64,000 nt of DNA from contig NC_084850.1 of NCBI RefSeq assembly GCF_033115175.1, positions 496,001 through 560,000 of the forward strand, written 5' to 3'. This document shows, one piece after another, positions 21,680-33,581 of the stretch (position 1 is the stretch's first letter; every line of letters starts with the position of its first letter). This DNA comes from Lepus europaeus (taxonomy: Eukaryota; Chordata; Mammalia; Lagomorpha; Leporidae). A model generated the notes under the pieces. It saw only the letters and a program-made list of their open reading frames with translations, did no database searches and had not been told where the DNA came from. The position numbers and the translations under genes were made by a program.

Positions 21680-22250
21680 ATGATGCCCATGAGAGCCTGC
21701 CGCTGGGAACGTTCTACATGTGAAGACAATGGCGTGCGCCTATGCTGCTGCTGCTGCTGCTGCTGCGACCTTCCGCTTGGCGGTTTTGCTTCTTTGTGCG
21801 AGCGCAGCACTTTGACTTCCGTCGACTTTGCTTTTCCTGCTGTTCCTCAATCGCCGGGGTTAGCCGAGGGGGCCCCCCGGGCAAGCGGCCCGGCCTGGGC
21901 GGGCGCCGCTTCCTCGGCCCCCGCGCGCCCTCTGCCGGCAGCACCTGCTGCACGCACTTGTACCGGCCTCGGCGGCAGCCGGAACCGCTTTCACTTTCTT
22001 CGTAGTTTGTGTCTTTTCCCTGCCGGGGCACCGCCCTGGGCCCGCTCCGATCTGCCCGTACGTGTGCCTACGCAGCATCAAGCCGTGGCCGGCACGGCTG
22101 CAGCCTGGTCGGTGCGTCCCGGGGACCAACGCGACCTTTCGTCCCGCCCCGCTGCCTTGCCACACCCTAATGGTTTCCGACCACACACATTCTTCTGGCT
22201 TCCTCTGCCCCCACCCCCATCTGGTTCCTGGGCCTTGGTGGGGTGTCTCG
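21680..22250. other. Orphan CpG island
   Basis: GC-rich DNA with roughly 40 CpGs in 400 bp (densest 21770-22160), unlike its neighbours. It begins with a (TGC)8 run at 21743-21766. Short open frames exist on both strands but none is recognisable or has a good start, and there is no sign of exon structure. It may be a promoter for an unannotated RNA or the remnant of a retrocopied gene; I cannot tell which. Confidence 0.6.
21743..21766 (+). repeat. (TGC)8 trinucleotide repeat
   Basis: Eight perfect TGC (CTG) units at the edge of the CpG island. Confidence 0.95.
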
Positions 22251-22465
22251 GCCGCCTGGGTTCCCAAAGAAGTAAATTGCGCAGGGTTAGGGCTGGAGAC
22301 TCTTGACTCTTGTTGTGTTAGTCTGGTTTTCAGGAGTAGTGGGGAAATTCGGGATTGCCCTGCCTTGCTACAGTTCCTGGACTCAGAAACCTCACTTGTT
22401 ATTTTTTAAAAATTTTACAAATAGTTGGAAAATACATATAAAGTCAACTTTGGCAGCTTAGCTTT

Positions 22466-23328
22466 TTATTAAAAAAATATTTATTAGAAAGCCAGAGTTC
22501 CAGACACAGGCAGAGAGAGAGAAACCTTCCACCTGCTGGTTCACTCCCCACATGGCCGCAACAGCCAGGCCTGAGCCAGTCAGGAACCAGGAGGCAGGAG
22601 CTTCATCCGGGTCCCCCATGCAGGTGCAGGGGCCGAAGAACTTGGACCATCCTTCCCTGCCTGTCCAGGCCATAGCAGGGAGCTGGATCGCAAGTGGAGC
22701 AGCCAGGACTCAAACTGATATCATCCTGCATAATAATAATAATTTTCAATATTTATAACCCTGGGGGTTCTTGCCAGTTATTCAGAGAAGAATCCTGAAT
22801 ACTGGCTCAAGTAGCCCAGACAGCATGGTAAGTTTTTAAGCTTTTTATTCAGTGAGAGAAATGTGTAGGAAAGTGAGTGCTTTATTTAGGAAACAAAGAG
22901 AGGTCTAGGAGCTAAGTTGGGTGCATACCAGGCAGGGAGCAGGCCAGGAGCGAGCCACGTGGAGCCAGTATATGGTTAGGAGCAGCCACAGGTAGCTTAG
23001 CGTGGCAGCAAAGCAATGGCAGCGAGCAGGCCACGAGCCACGAGGAGCACAAGCACACAGGCAGGAGAGCGGGCAGCCGGAAGGCCACAAGGGAAGGGCC
23101 CATTGTGGTCCAGGCCTTTTATTTACTCCCAAAGGGGGCATGGTTACATAGTCTCATTGGCAGGTGGGCGTGCAGATGCGCTCAGATAGGGGCTTGAGTT
23201 CACACAGGGGACGCGGTCTTCCAGCTCACAAACCTAATTGATTTTATCCTATCTGCCTGTGTATATCAAAACTGGCACTCACATACAGAATACAGCATCA
23301 CAAGTTGTGGCTTAACCTGCTGTGCTGA
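22466..23328 (-). mobile_element. CSINE, antisense, split by an LTR
   Basis: Tail and body at 22466-22726; the head (GTGGCTTAACCTGCTGTGCTG) reappears at 23298-23328. The LTR lies between. Confidence 0.75.
22727..23297 (-). mobile_element. Solo LTR of an endogenous retrovirus
   Basis: About 570 bp with TG...CA ends and no internal viral genes. On the minus strand it shows, in order, a U3-like region, a TATA-like AAATAAAAGGCC (about 23111-23122), and an AATAAA poly(A) signal (22886-22881) some 230 nt later, followed by a second ATAAAA. This TATA-to-poly(A) spacing is typical of an LTR. No coding part remains. Target-site duplications are unclear. Confidence 0.7.
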
Positions 23329-23330
23329 AC

Positions 23331-23605
23331 AGGGGCCAGCGCTGTGGCGTAGCAGGTAGAGCCGCCACCTGCGATGCCGCCATCCCATGTAGGCGCTGGT
23401 TTTAGTCCTGGCTGCTCCACTTCTGATCCAGCTCTCTGCTACGGCCTGGGAAAGCAGTGGAAGTTGGCCCAAGTCCTTGGGCCCCTGCACACCCACATAG
23501 GAGACCTGCAAGAAACTCCTGGCTCCTGGCTCCTGGCTCCTGGCTTCAGATCTGCGCAGCTCCAGCCTTTGCAGCCATCTGGGGAGTGAACCAGCAGATG
23601 GAAAA

Positions 23606-23649
<44 letters not shown>

Positions 23650-23716
23650 TTCTCCTTCTCTCTGTGTGTAACTCTGACTTTCAAATAAATGAATAAATAA
23701 ATCTTTTTTAAAAAAC
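23331..23716 (+). mobile_element. CSINE, sense
   Basis: Full-length, with a TCTGGCTCC triplication and a (TC)n expansion at about 23605-23647. Confidence 0.92.
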
Positions 23717-23758
23717 AATGTACCGTTCAGTGACAATAAATTTGCACCATCTTCATTT

Positions 23759-24076
23759 AAAAATTTTTTTTAAAATTTATTTGACAGAGTTAGTAAGAGA
23801 GAGAGACAGAGAGAAAGGCCTTCCTTCCATTGGTTCACTCTCCAAATGGCCACTATGGCTAGGGCTGCAACGATCTGAAGCCAGGAGCCAGGTGCTTCCT
23901 GCTGGTCTCCCACGTGGGTGCAGGGGCCCAAGCACCTGGGCCATCCTCCACTGCCTTCCCGGGCCACAGCAGAGAGCTGGACTGGAAGAGGAGCAACCGG
24001 GACTAGAACCCGGCGCCCATATGGGATGCGGGCGCCGCAGGCGGAGGATTAACCAAGTGAGCTACGGCGCCAGCCC
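23759..24076 (-). mobile_element. CSINE, antisense
   Basis: Head of mixed variant type (GGCGCCGCAGGCGGAGGATT). Perfect duplication TGCACCATCTTCATTT on both sides. Confidence 0.93.
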
Positions 24077-24507
24077 TGCACCATCTTCATTTTTTTATAT
24101 TATACCTCATCGTGTTTTTTTTTTCATCTTAACTGTCAGATGGTGGAAATCAGAAGCTTGATTTACACATCATATTCAGTTGAAATAATCAACAAGATGT
24201 ATATGTACAATGATGTGAAGGCAAATCCATTTGAACAGCGGCTCCTTCCTGGCATGCAGGGACCCAGGTGTTTTGCTGTGTGTACTCCCTCTATCTGTCC
24301 CACGTTTGGTGCACAAGGCAACACGGCATATGTTTTGTTTCCATCATGCTAGATGTGTTTTTACTGCCTTTGATTCAGAGAGAAGCACGGCACACAATTT
24401 GGCACCGCACTGCTCAGGGACAAGCTAAACCAAAGCAAGCACATTGGTCAGGTCCCCCACCAACTTGTCATGAAATTCTACCTGCAATGAATGTATTAGA
24501 ATTTGCA
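24077..24507. other. Intergenic unique sequence
   Basis: No gene or repeat recognised. Confidence 0.5.
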
Positions 24508-24833
24508 TAGAGGCTGGCACTGTGGCATAGCAGGTAAAGCCACCACCTGCAGTGCCGGCATCCCATATGGGCGCCGGTTCCAGTCCCAGCTGCTCCACTT
24601 CCGATCCAGCTCTCTGCTATGGCCTGGGAAAGCAGCAGAAGATGGCCCAAGTCCTTGGGCCCCTGCATCCGTGTGGGAGACCTGGAAGAAGCTCCTGGCT
24701 CCTGGCTTCAGATCAGTTCAGCTGTGGCCATTGCGGCCATCTGGGGAGTGAACCAGCGGATGGAAGACCTCTCACTCTGCCTCTGCCTCTGCCTCTCTGT
24801 AACGCTCCCTTTCAGGTAAATAAATGAATCTTA
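24508..24833 (+). mobile_element. CSINE, sense
   Basis: Duplication AGAATTTGCAT before and CAGAATTTGCAT after the element. Confidence 0.92.
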
Positions 24834-24979
24834 AGAGCAGAATTTGCATGAGAAATCCCAGTCAATACTCTCTGGCCCCATACAGCCTTCTATCAGAAGA
24901 CAGTGGTGCTTTCCTGATGCTTAACCCATTGGTTAGGCAAGCGCTGTCTGAACTTCCATCTGTAGTGACTGTCTCCGGA

Positions 24980-25321
24980 TTTTCTTTTTCTTTTTTTTTC
25001 TTTTGCAAGGCAGAGTGGATAGTGAGAGAGAGAGACAGAGAGAAAAGGTCTTCCTTTTTGCCGTTGGTTCACCCTCCAATAGCCGCTGTGGCCGGCGCAT
25101 CTCGCTGATCCAAAGCCAGGAGCCAGGTGCCTCTCCTGGTCTCCCTTACGGGTGCAGGGCCCAAGGACTTGGGCCATCCTCCACTGCCTTCCCGGGCCAC
25201 AGCAGAGAGCTGGCCTGGAAGAGGGGCAACCGGGATAGAATCCGGCACCCCAACTGGGACTAGAACCCGGTGTGCCGGTGCCGCAAGGCAGAGGATTAGC
25301 CTGTTAAGCCATGGCGCTGGC
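24980..25321 (-). mobile_element. CSINE, variant B, antisense
   Basis: Perfect 17-bp duplication CTGTCTCCGGATTTTCT, the longest clean one I read. Confidence 0.93.
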
Positions 25322-26191
25322 CTGTCTCCGGATTTTCTAGAAAGCTTTCTATAGACAGATACGTTCCCCTTACTGTGATGGCTTCTAGGAATCTAAGGTG
25401 GCCCTGCATGTCAGAGTCCAGGTCTAACCTGTTACGTGGAGAAACAGAGGAAAAGCAAGAGCAGAAGTGTTTGTTGAATGACTAGTCGAGGTGGAACACC
25501 AAGGACAATGCCGAAAAAATGGTCCATGACTGGTAATAGCTGGCCCTGGAGGGTCCCTGAAGGTCCTTGGTAACGCGTTCATGTTCCCCTGCATCCAAAC
25601 GGGATGTGTACGGAGGCTGGCAGCATTTGGGGTGGGGCAGGGCGGGGCAAGGGAAGGCAGCACTCGGCCTTTTGGTCTGGATCCTGAGTGTGGTGCCGCC
25701 TCAAACCTTGGCCGGTTCCCACACGACCTCGTGTGACATCCCGGGAGCTTCTGCACCAACTGATCTCTGAGGGAGTGCTTCTCCTGTCCCCCGCGTGTGG
25801 CTGGGGGTCATGTGACTTTCTCATCTCCACGTTCTCCTCCCCACGCCACCTCTCAACCCGCAAAGCCCCTCCTGGCCTGCACCGAGAAGGCACTCAGCAG
25901 CGTCACTCTGCCACATTCTGCGAGGCAGAACGAATCACATGGCCAGTCCTGGCTCGAGAGAGCCGTCCCCTCATCGAGGAGAAAGGCTCAGGGATACATG
26001 GAAGTTTCTGTACAGTTGGCACTGGGGCCCTGACAGGCAGAGTGTACGTCGCTGACAGCAGCATTGCCACTTCCGAAACACTGGGATCCACGTTATCACG
26101 AACCAGCAACCCTAATTCTATGAGCAAGTGAGGAGACTGCAAGCCTCAGAACACTGTACGATCTCTTTTTTCAAGGGAAAGTCAGGTTGCT
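25322..26191. other. Intergenic unique sequence
   Basis: No gene recognised. GTTTGTTGAATGA near 25467 could be an old LINE tail. Confidence 0.5.
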
Positions 26192-26508
26192 GGGGGCTGG
26201 CACTGTGGCATAGAGTGTTAAGCCACCGCCTGAAACACCCACATCCGGTATGGGCACGGATTTGAGTTCCGGCTGCTCCACTTCCGATCCAATTCCTTGC
26301 TAATGCACCTGGAAAAGCAGCAGAAGCTGGCCCAAGTGCTTGGGCCCCTGCACACACGTGGGAGACCCGGAAGAAACTCCTGGCTTCAGCCTGGCCCAGC
26401 CCTGGTCATCGCAGCCACCTGCAGAGGGAACCAATACGTAGAAGTTTTCTCTCTCTGTCTCTCCCTCTCTCTCTGTAATCGCTCTCTACCTTTCAAACAA
26501 ATAAAAAA
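26192..26508 (+). mobile_element. CSINE, sense
   Basis: Duplication AAGTCAGGTTGCT / AAGTCAGGGTGCT. Confidence 0.9.
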
Positions 26509-26611
26509 AAGTCAGGGTGCTGAGGATGCTTGTGCTAGCCTTTGCCCCCCCACAAAAGGAGCATTGTTATGTTCTTCTCAAAAAGCTATGCGATGACCAA
26601 AATATATTGTT

Positions 26612-26936
26612 TTTTTTTTTAAAGATTTATTTATTCATTTGAAAGTTAGAGTTACACAGAGAGAGAAGAGGCAGAAAGGGAGAGAGGTTTTCCATCCGCT
26701 GGTCTACTCCCCAACTGGCCACAATGGTTGGAACTGAGCTGATCCTAAGCCATGAGTTTCTTCCAGGTCTCCCATGCAGGTGCAGGGGCCCAAGGACTTG
26801 GTGCATCTTCCACTGCTTTCCCAGGCCATAGCAGAGAACTGGATCGGAAGTGGAGCAGCCAGGACTCGAACTGGCACCCATATGAGATGCTGGCACTGCA
26901 GGCGGTGGCTTCACCCACTATGCCGTAGCACCGGCT
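26612..26936 (-). mobile_element. CSINE, antisense
   Basis: Flanked by ATATATTG on both sides. Confidence 0.9.
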
Positions 26937-27690
26937 CCATATATTGTGGGTTTTGATTGAAGTGAAATTCCCACAGCATACAAGTGATCTTCTGAAACTG
27001 TAAAACCCAGTGGCATTCACAACCGTGCCCACCACCCAGCTCCAGAACATGTTCATGATCCCAAGCAGAAATGCTATATCCATGGGGCCGGCGCTGTGGT
27101 GCAGTGGGTTAAAGCCCCAACCTGCAGTGCCGGCATCCCATATGGGCGCCAGTTCGAGTTCCTGCTGCCCGTCTTCCAATCCAGCTCTCTGCTATGACCT
27201 GGGAAAGCAGTGAAAGATGGCCCAAGTCCTTGGGCCTCTGCACCTGTGTGGGAGATCCAGCAGGAGCTCCTGGCTCCTGGCTTCGGATCGGCGCAGCTCT
27301 GGCCATTGCAGTCATTTGGGGAGAGAACCAGCGGACGGAAGACCTCTCTCTCTGTGTCTCTACCTCTCTCTGTAACTCTTTCAAAAAGAAATAAAATAAT
27401 TCTTAAAAAAATAATAAATGCTATATCCATGAGCTTGCTCCCTGTTCCTCGCAATCCCCAGCTCCTGGCAACCCCTAATCTGCTCTCTGTATCTGTGCAT
27501 TGACCTTCGCTGGATATTTCATGTCAAAGCAATCAGATAACATTAACTTTTTGTGTCTGGCTTCTTTCAGGTACATGATGTTTTTGACATGCATCCAAAT
27601 CCTAGCCTGCACCGAAACAGAGCTGAATCAAAGACATTTTCATAAATATCCTTTTATCATCCCTCTGAGCCGTTCACAATAAATGTGCCT
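26937..27690 (-). mobile_element. L1 3'-end fragment, antisense, split
   Basis: The plus strand reads TGAAGTGAAATTCCC...CCACCCAGCTCCAGAACAT, then after the CSINE CCTGGCAACCCCTAATCTGC and GTCTGGCTTCTTTCAGGTAC, the usual text of an L1 3' end in reverse. Confidence 0.75.
27086..27412 (+). mobile_element. CSINE, sense
   Basis: Inserted in L1; duplication AAATGCTATATCCATG. Confidence 0.93.
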
Positions 27691-28313
27691 CATTATTCGC
27701 GACACCCCCTCTTAATTCGGGTGTTTGGCAAATCAGCAGACCATGGTGCTCCCCAGCAGCCGTCCAGGAGAGGGGCGGTGCGAAGCCCCTCGTCGGCATT
27801 GGGCAGGCACTTGAGATCAGAGCACAGGCGGCTGAGAACGAGGCCTGCGGCCTTGACACTGTAACCAGAGTCCCAGTGTTTGACGACAACCGCAGCAGGA
27901 AGAAACACGATAAGCAGGAGGAATCCTCGCTCCTCCGCGGAGGAGGAGCTTCTGCTCTTTCTTTTGGTGCATAGCTTGTTTTCTTATAATTGGCCACAGT
28001 TGTGAAACAAGCGTGCCCAGGGCCAGCATAAAAGCAGCTCTGTTAGCAGAATGCGGGCAGCTGCAAGTCCCCAGGAGGGGAGGGAAAAGCCTGGCTCCGG
28101 GCAGAGTACCTGGTGCAGACAAAACACGCGCTATTGCTCCCGGGCACCCACGGCTCTCCATCATACAGAAGCTTTTAAAACATTTATTGACTTACACCTT
28201 TATCAGTATTTACGTGAATCTGCACACTAACAGTAAACCATGCAAAAGACAATTGTACTGCTTACAGCCATCAGGCTGTAGAATTTCAAGTACATTTTAA
28301 AACATCAGTGATT
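27691..28313. other. Intergenic unique sequence
   Basis: No gene recognised. Holds a 16-bp perfect palindrome at 27930-27945 and a TATAA-like CATAAAAGC near 28028, possibly chance. Confidence 0.5.
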
Positions 28314-28565
28314 TGGGGGCCGGTGCTGTGGCGTAGCAGGTTAAGCCGCCGCCGACACCAGATCCCATGTGGGCACCAGTTCAAGTCCCAGCTGCTCCAC
28401 TTCTGATCCAGCTCCCTGCTAATGCGCCTGGGAAAGCACTGACACATGGCCCAAGTGCTTGGGCCCCTGCACCCACCTGGGAGACCCGAATGGAGTTCCA
28501 GCCTCCTGGCTTTGGCCTGGCTCATCTGTTGTGGCCATTTGGCAAATGAACCAGCAGATGGAAGA

Positions 28566-28597
<32 letters not shown>

Positions 28598-28632
28598 AAC
28601 TGTGCCTTTCAAATAAATAAATCTTTTTCAAA
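28314..28632 (+). mobile_element. CSINE, sense
   Basis: Full-length copy with AAATAAATAAATC tail. Confidence 0.92.
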
Positions 28633-28635
28633 ACA

Positions 28636-28935
28636 TGAGCAGGGCCCTCATTGTGGCACAGCTAATTAAGCCATGGCTTGCCATGCTGGCATCTCGTATC
28701 AGAACACCAGTTCAAGTCTCAGCTACTCCATTTCTGATCCAGTTCCCTGTTGTGTGCCTGGAAAAGCAGTGGAAAATGGCCCAGGTCCCTGGCCCCCTGT
28801 CTCCCATGCGGGAGGCCCAGATGGAGTTCCAGGTTCCTGGCTTTGGCCCAACGCAGCCATTGCAGCCATTTGGGGAGTGACTCAGTGGACGGAAGAGCCC
28901 CCCCCCCTGTACTTTTGCACTTCCTGTCTCCATAA
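28636..28935 (+). mobile_element. Old CSINE, sense
   Basis: Diverged copy directly behind the previous one. Confidence 0.8.
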
Positions 28936-29278
28936 ATTTTCATCCCTTTGGAGATGGTCCAGATAAAGATTATGCACTAATTACCTCACTTTATTATTCA
29001 CCAAGGTCACAAAGTCAAAATTAGAGTAGATTGACATTGAAGAACTTCACAATGACAGTTGATGGGTAAAAATCTGACAGAGATACATGACACTTTAAAA
29101 CTTTAATCACTTTACAAAATGGAGTAACTTGGCAGGGCTACATAATTGCTGCTAGGGATGGAAGTTTGAAAGGATCAATTTTTCAAATAAGGGCAATAGT
29201 TATTATAACTCAATCTGGTTCAACTGGTGGATTTACAATTATATGACCTGAACTATTTAGTGTAAGAAAAGAGTTTAA
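28936..29278. other. Intergenic AT-rich unique sequence
   Basis: Nothing recognised. Confidence 0.5.
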
Positions 29279-29638
29279 GGGGCGGTGCTGTGGCAGAGCA
29301 GGTAAAGGTGCCACCACAGTACCTGCATCCCACACGGTGCCAGTTCATTTCATATCCCAGCTGCTCTGCTTCCCATCCAGCTCTCTGCTATGGCCTGGGA
29401 AAGCAGCGGAAGATGGCCCAAGTGCTTGGGCCGCTGTACCCACGTGGGAGACCCGCAGGAAGCTCCTGGCTCCTGACTTTGAATCGGACACTCACTGGTT
29501 GTTGTAGTCATTTGGGAATGAACCAGCGGATGGAAGATCTCCCCCCCCCCCCCTCTCTCTCTCTCTCTCTGCCTCCCCCTCTCTGTGTCTCCTCTCTCTC
29601 TGTAACTGCCTTACAAATCAATAAATCTTAAAAAAAAA
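29279..29638 (+). mobile_element. CSINE, sense
   Basis: Duplication AAGAGTTTAAG on both sides. Contains a C-run near 29541-29552. Confidence 0.92.
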
Positions 29639-30127
29639 AGAGTTTAAGAAGTGCAATTCAACAGTTTCTTGTGAGATACTAACAATAAATACATCTTGAT
29701 TTTTGCAAAAGGAAAAGTGTAACCCGTGCTATATTTCACACTGTGATAGTGGGGAAGAAGGCAGCAAGGTATCTTTTAAAGGAAAAGTCCACAAAGCAGT
29801 TTCATTTATTCAAGGGTTTGCCTTGTGAAGAAGTACTGAAGGAACCTGGCTGTTTGATCACTAAAAAGGACTGGCTGCGTGATTTGGCAATGACTGTGAC
29901 GAACACGGCCTTACCACCCAAAGCCTTACATGTCCAGGACTCCTGGGAGCTGGTGCAATCTCCCAGACTGACAGTGTCCACCCATTGGCCCAGTGGAAGT
30001 GGGAGGGCTGGGACTATCCTTAGGGGACAGAGGACTGCCTCTTTGCTTTCTAATTCCCATCAAGGTCGCAGGCAGCCTCTCCATTTGTCTCTCCTATGTT
30101 GTTAAAGCCCTTTAAATATCAGTAAGC
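29639..30127. other. Intergenic unique sequence with an unrecognised open frame
   Basis: An open frame of 120 codons (29743-30105, +) is unlike any family I know. Nothing supports its expression. Confidence 0.4.
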
Positions 30128-30545
30128 ATGAGTCCCTCAAAGAGCCTGTGGAGAGGCCGGCGTTGTGGCATAGCAGGTTAAGCTGCCGCCTGCAATGCTG
30201 GCATCCCATCCGGGGATCGATCTGAGTCCGGGTTGCTCTTCTTCCTGTCCAGCTCCCTGCTGATGCGTGCGAAAGCAGCGGAGGATGGCCCAGGTACTTG
30301 GGTTTCTACCACCCATGTGGGAGACCCGAATGGAGCTCCAGGCTCCTGGCTGTTGTGGGCATTTGTGGAGTGAATCAGCAGATGGAAGATCTCTCTCCCT
30401 CTCCCTCTCTCACTCTGCCTTTCAGATAAATAGTTTTTTTAAAAAAAGATAGCTTTATCTTGGTGCCAAAGGTTTTGAAATGCAGGCATATGAGGGGCCT
30501 TGAAAACGTTTACGGACGTGCATATTACGAAGACACTGTGCGTGT
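30128..30545. mobile_element. Palindromic transposon relic split by a CSINE
   Basis: 5' piece CCCTCAAAGAGCCTGTGGAGA (30128-30153), then after the SINE AGCTTTATCTTGGTGCCAAA. A second degenerate end, GGGGCCTTGAAAACG, follows from about 30490. Confidence 0.5.
30154..30440 (+). mobile_element. CSINE, sense
   Basis: Shortened copy lacking part of the body before the tail. Confidence 0.85.
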
Positions 30546-30723
30546 AGAAACTATGCACTCCACTCAACCACCATGCCAAATGCCCACCCTGCTTATTTTT
30601 TCACATTCTCAGTTTAATTTTTAGAGTGTTAATGACAAAAACTTCGATAATTTGATCTATTTTTCACTTTTCCCATTTCAGCATTTAGAAATTACATTTC
30701 AAAAAAAATAATAAAAACTATTT

Positions 30724-31062
30724 GAGGGGTCAGCGCAGTGGCGCAGCAGGTTAAAGCCCTGGCCTGCAGTGCCTGCATCCCATATGGGCGCTGGTTCAAG
30801 ACCCAGCTGCTCCACTTCCAATCCAGCTCTCTGCTATGGCCTGGGAAAGCAGTAGAAGATGGCCCAAGTCCTTGGGTCCCTGCACCTGCGTGGGAGACCC
30901 AGAAGAAGCTCCTGGCTCCTGGCTTCCGATTGGCAAAGCTCTGGCCATTGCGGTCATCCAGGGAGTGAACCAGAGGCTGGAAGACCTCTCTCTCTCTGCC
31001 TCTGCCTCTGCCTCTCTGTAACTGTGCCTTTCAAACAAATAAAATAAATCTTTCAAAAAATC
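30724..31062 (+). mobile_element. CSINE, sense
   Basis: Full-length copy, head GGGGTCAGCGCAGTGGCG. Confidence 0.92.
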
Positions 31063-31065
31063 ATT

Positions 31066-31372
31066 TGGCAGCAATTAAGAGAGTGACAGACAGCACATAC
31101 ACATACACAAACACAGAGACCTTCCATCCCCAAATATTCACAACACCTGCAGCTGGGCCAGGCTGAAGCCAAGAACTGGGAACTCTGTCTGTGTCTCCCA
31201 TGTGGGTTGCAGGGACTCAAGTACTTGAGCCAGCACCTGCTGCTCCCCAGGGTGCACTAGCAGGAAGCTGGAAGGGAACCGGAGGAGCAGGAAATCAAAC
31301 CCAGGCACTCTGGTATAGCATCTGGGCATCCCAAGCAGTGTCCTAACTGCTGCACCAAATGTGCACGCCCAG
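31066..31372 (-). mobile_element. Old CSINE, antisense
   Basis: Diverged; the CACTAGCAGGAAGCTGGAAGG body and the GCTGCACCAAATGTGCACGC head are visible. Confidence 0.75.
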
Positions 31373-31523
31373 AAATTACCTTTATGCATAGAAAAAAAAA
31401 GCATGATGTTTTTGTCCCTACAAGACCAATTTATTTAAAATATCTAAACAAGTTACCGTGTATACAGGAGGACAGGTCCATATTGTATGGGGACCAAAAG
31501 CTATATCGTTTGGGGTCTGTCTT

Positions 31524-31788
31524 TAAGAGAAAGAATGCAGAGCTTGGTGTTCGAGTCCTGGCTGCTCCACTTCCCATCCAGCTCTCTGCTGCGGCCTGGG
31601 GAAGCAGAGGAAGATGGCCCGTCCTTGGGCTCCTGCACCCGCATGGGAGACCCAGATGGATATCCCAGACTGTTGCAGCCATTTAGGGAGTGAAGCACGG
31701 ATGGATGATAGCTCTCTCTTCTCTCTCTCTGTCTCTCTGTCTCTCTCTCTGTAACTGCATTTCAAGGAAATAAATCTTTTAAAAAAGA
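31524..31788 (+). mobile_element. CSINE, sense, head missing
   Basis: Begins at about the B-box (GTTCGAGTCC) and ends in an AAATAAATC tail. Confidence 0.85.
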
Positions 31789-32430
31789 AAAAGAATGCAA
31801 AATTAGTTGCAAAATTGTAGATTTATATGGAAGAAAAACCACAAGTTATAACATTTAAAAACCTGACAAATGCCATGAAAATCACACAAGCCAGCCAAAT
31901 ACTATTGTTGTCGTCACTGTTATTTTTCTGCTTGACCCACCCCATTGACACTGTGGCCGCGTGTTCTGTGGCCGCGTCTCCTCCCACAAGGCTCGTTTCT
32001 CTCTCGAGGGAGCCGGAAGCCAAGGCCGTCAGGGGTGTATTGGTGCGCTGTATTGGTGCAGTCTCTTTCCGCCTCTTGTCCTCCCCAGGGAAGTCGCTGC
32101 AGCAACTGCCTCTGTGGCTTCTTGCTCTGGCCGGGGGACCAGCTCTTGGGGTGTGGCCTGAGGTCTGGCCTAGCCATACGCTGGGGACTCTGCCTGTCTC
32201 GCCCTGGGGGCTGGGGAGCCACGTCACTGCTCTCGCCGTCCCCAGTTCTGTCCATTCCAGGACCATCCTAACGACCTTGAAGCCAGCTCAGAGCCCCCTA
32301 CCCTGCGGAGTGGCTCTCCTCTGTTTACCCTCCTGGAAATCAAGGGGAAGTCAGGCTACTTGGAGAGGCCCACAGGGTTTGTTAAGGAAACCTGCCAGGG
32401 CTCCCCACCCTGCTGTGGCTTCTTGTCAGC
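31789..32430. other. Intergenic unique sequence
   Basis: GC-rich from about 31930; overlapping long open frames on both strands but no recognisable product. Confidence 0.5.
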
Positions 32431-32766
32431 TTTTTTTTTTTTTTTTAAGATTTATTTATTTATTTGAGAGGTAGAGTTACAGAGAGGAAAAGACAAAAAG
32501 AGAGGTCTTCCATCTGCTGGTTCACTCCCCAAATGGCCATAATGGCGGGAACTGAGCCGATCCGAAGCCAGGAGCCAGGAGCTTCTTGCGGGTCTCCCAT
32601 GGGGTTGCAGGGGCCCAAGGACTTGGGCCATCTTCCACTGCCTTCCCAGGCCATAGCAGAGAGCTGGATTGGAAGTGGGAGCAGCCAGGTATACGAACCA
32701 GCATCCATATGGGCTGCCACTGCCACAGGCAAAGGCTTAGCCTACTGCGCCACAGCGCGGGCCCCT
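32431..32766 (-). mobile_element. CSINE, antisense
   Basis: Full-length; flanks read TGTCAGCTT and TGGCAGCTT. Confidence 0.92.
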
Positions 32767-32944
32767 GGCAGCTTCTCTTAAGGGGCCAGTACTCTCATAG
32801 CCTCGGGCATCTGGGCTCACATTTTCAACTGTTTTCTTCCTGGGAGTCTTTGAAACCAGTTGGAGTTGGAATTCCAGCAGCTCTCAGAGCCTGGGTACCC
32901 TCCTTCATTCATCCCCTCCACAAGTGGCCCACGGCACCTTTCTT

Positions 32945-33240
32945 GTTTTTTGTTTTTTTTGTTTTTTTTTTTGGTTTGTAATTCTCATGTATTCAAAAGA
33001 CAGAGAGATAGAGATAACTTCCATCCACTGGTTCACTCTCCAAATGGCCACAATGGCCGAGACTGATTTGGGCTGAAGCCACAAGCTGGGAACTCCATCC
33101 GGGTCTCCCACGTGCATGAGCTGTTAGCTACTACCTTGCAAGGTGCGCCTTAGCAGGAAGCTGGATCGGAAGCAGAATCAGGCGCTCTGACTAGATGAAG
33201 ACTCTTGAGCGGCCTCTTAACCACTGCACCGAACACCCAA
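32945..33240 (-). mobile_element. CSINE, antisense
   Basis: Diverged copy, poly(T)/TG-rich at its tail end. Confidence 0.8.
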
Positions 33241-33581
33241 TCCAGGGTACCTTGCAAAGGCAACGCCTGTCTACGTACTGCTACCGTCACACCGACAGGT
33301 GTAAAGAGAAAGCGAGCCCCGCCATTATGTTGAGTGAAATAAGCCAGGCCCGGAAAGACAAACATTCCATTGCGTCTGTCATAATGTGGAAGTCCGAAAC
33401 CGTGGATCTGAAGTTCAGATACTGACTGAGAAAGGCGGGGGTGGCTGGGGACAGGGAAGCACAGTCTTGTGGAAGTAGCAAGTTCTGGTGTTCCCCAGCA
33501 CAGTGGGAGCAGCTGTAGTTCACAATGCTGTAGTCTGCATTTTGTGAAGGACTACAATGCTCCAAGCATAAAGAAACGATA

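Noticed and set aside
21677-22306. 209-codon open frame in the orphan CpG island
   Set aside because: Arginine-, proline- and alanine-rich composition typical of CpG islands; no known domain.
29743-30105. 120-codon open frame
   Set aside because: No family resemblance, no splice or promoter context; kept only as a note.
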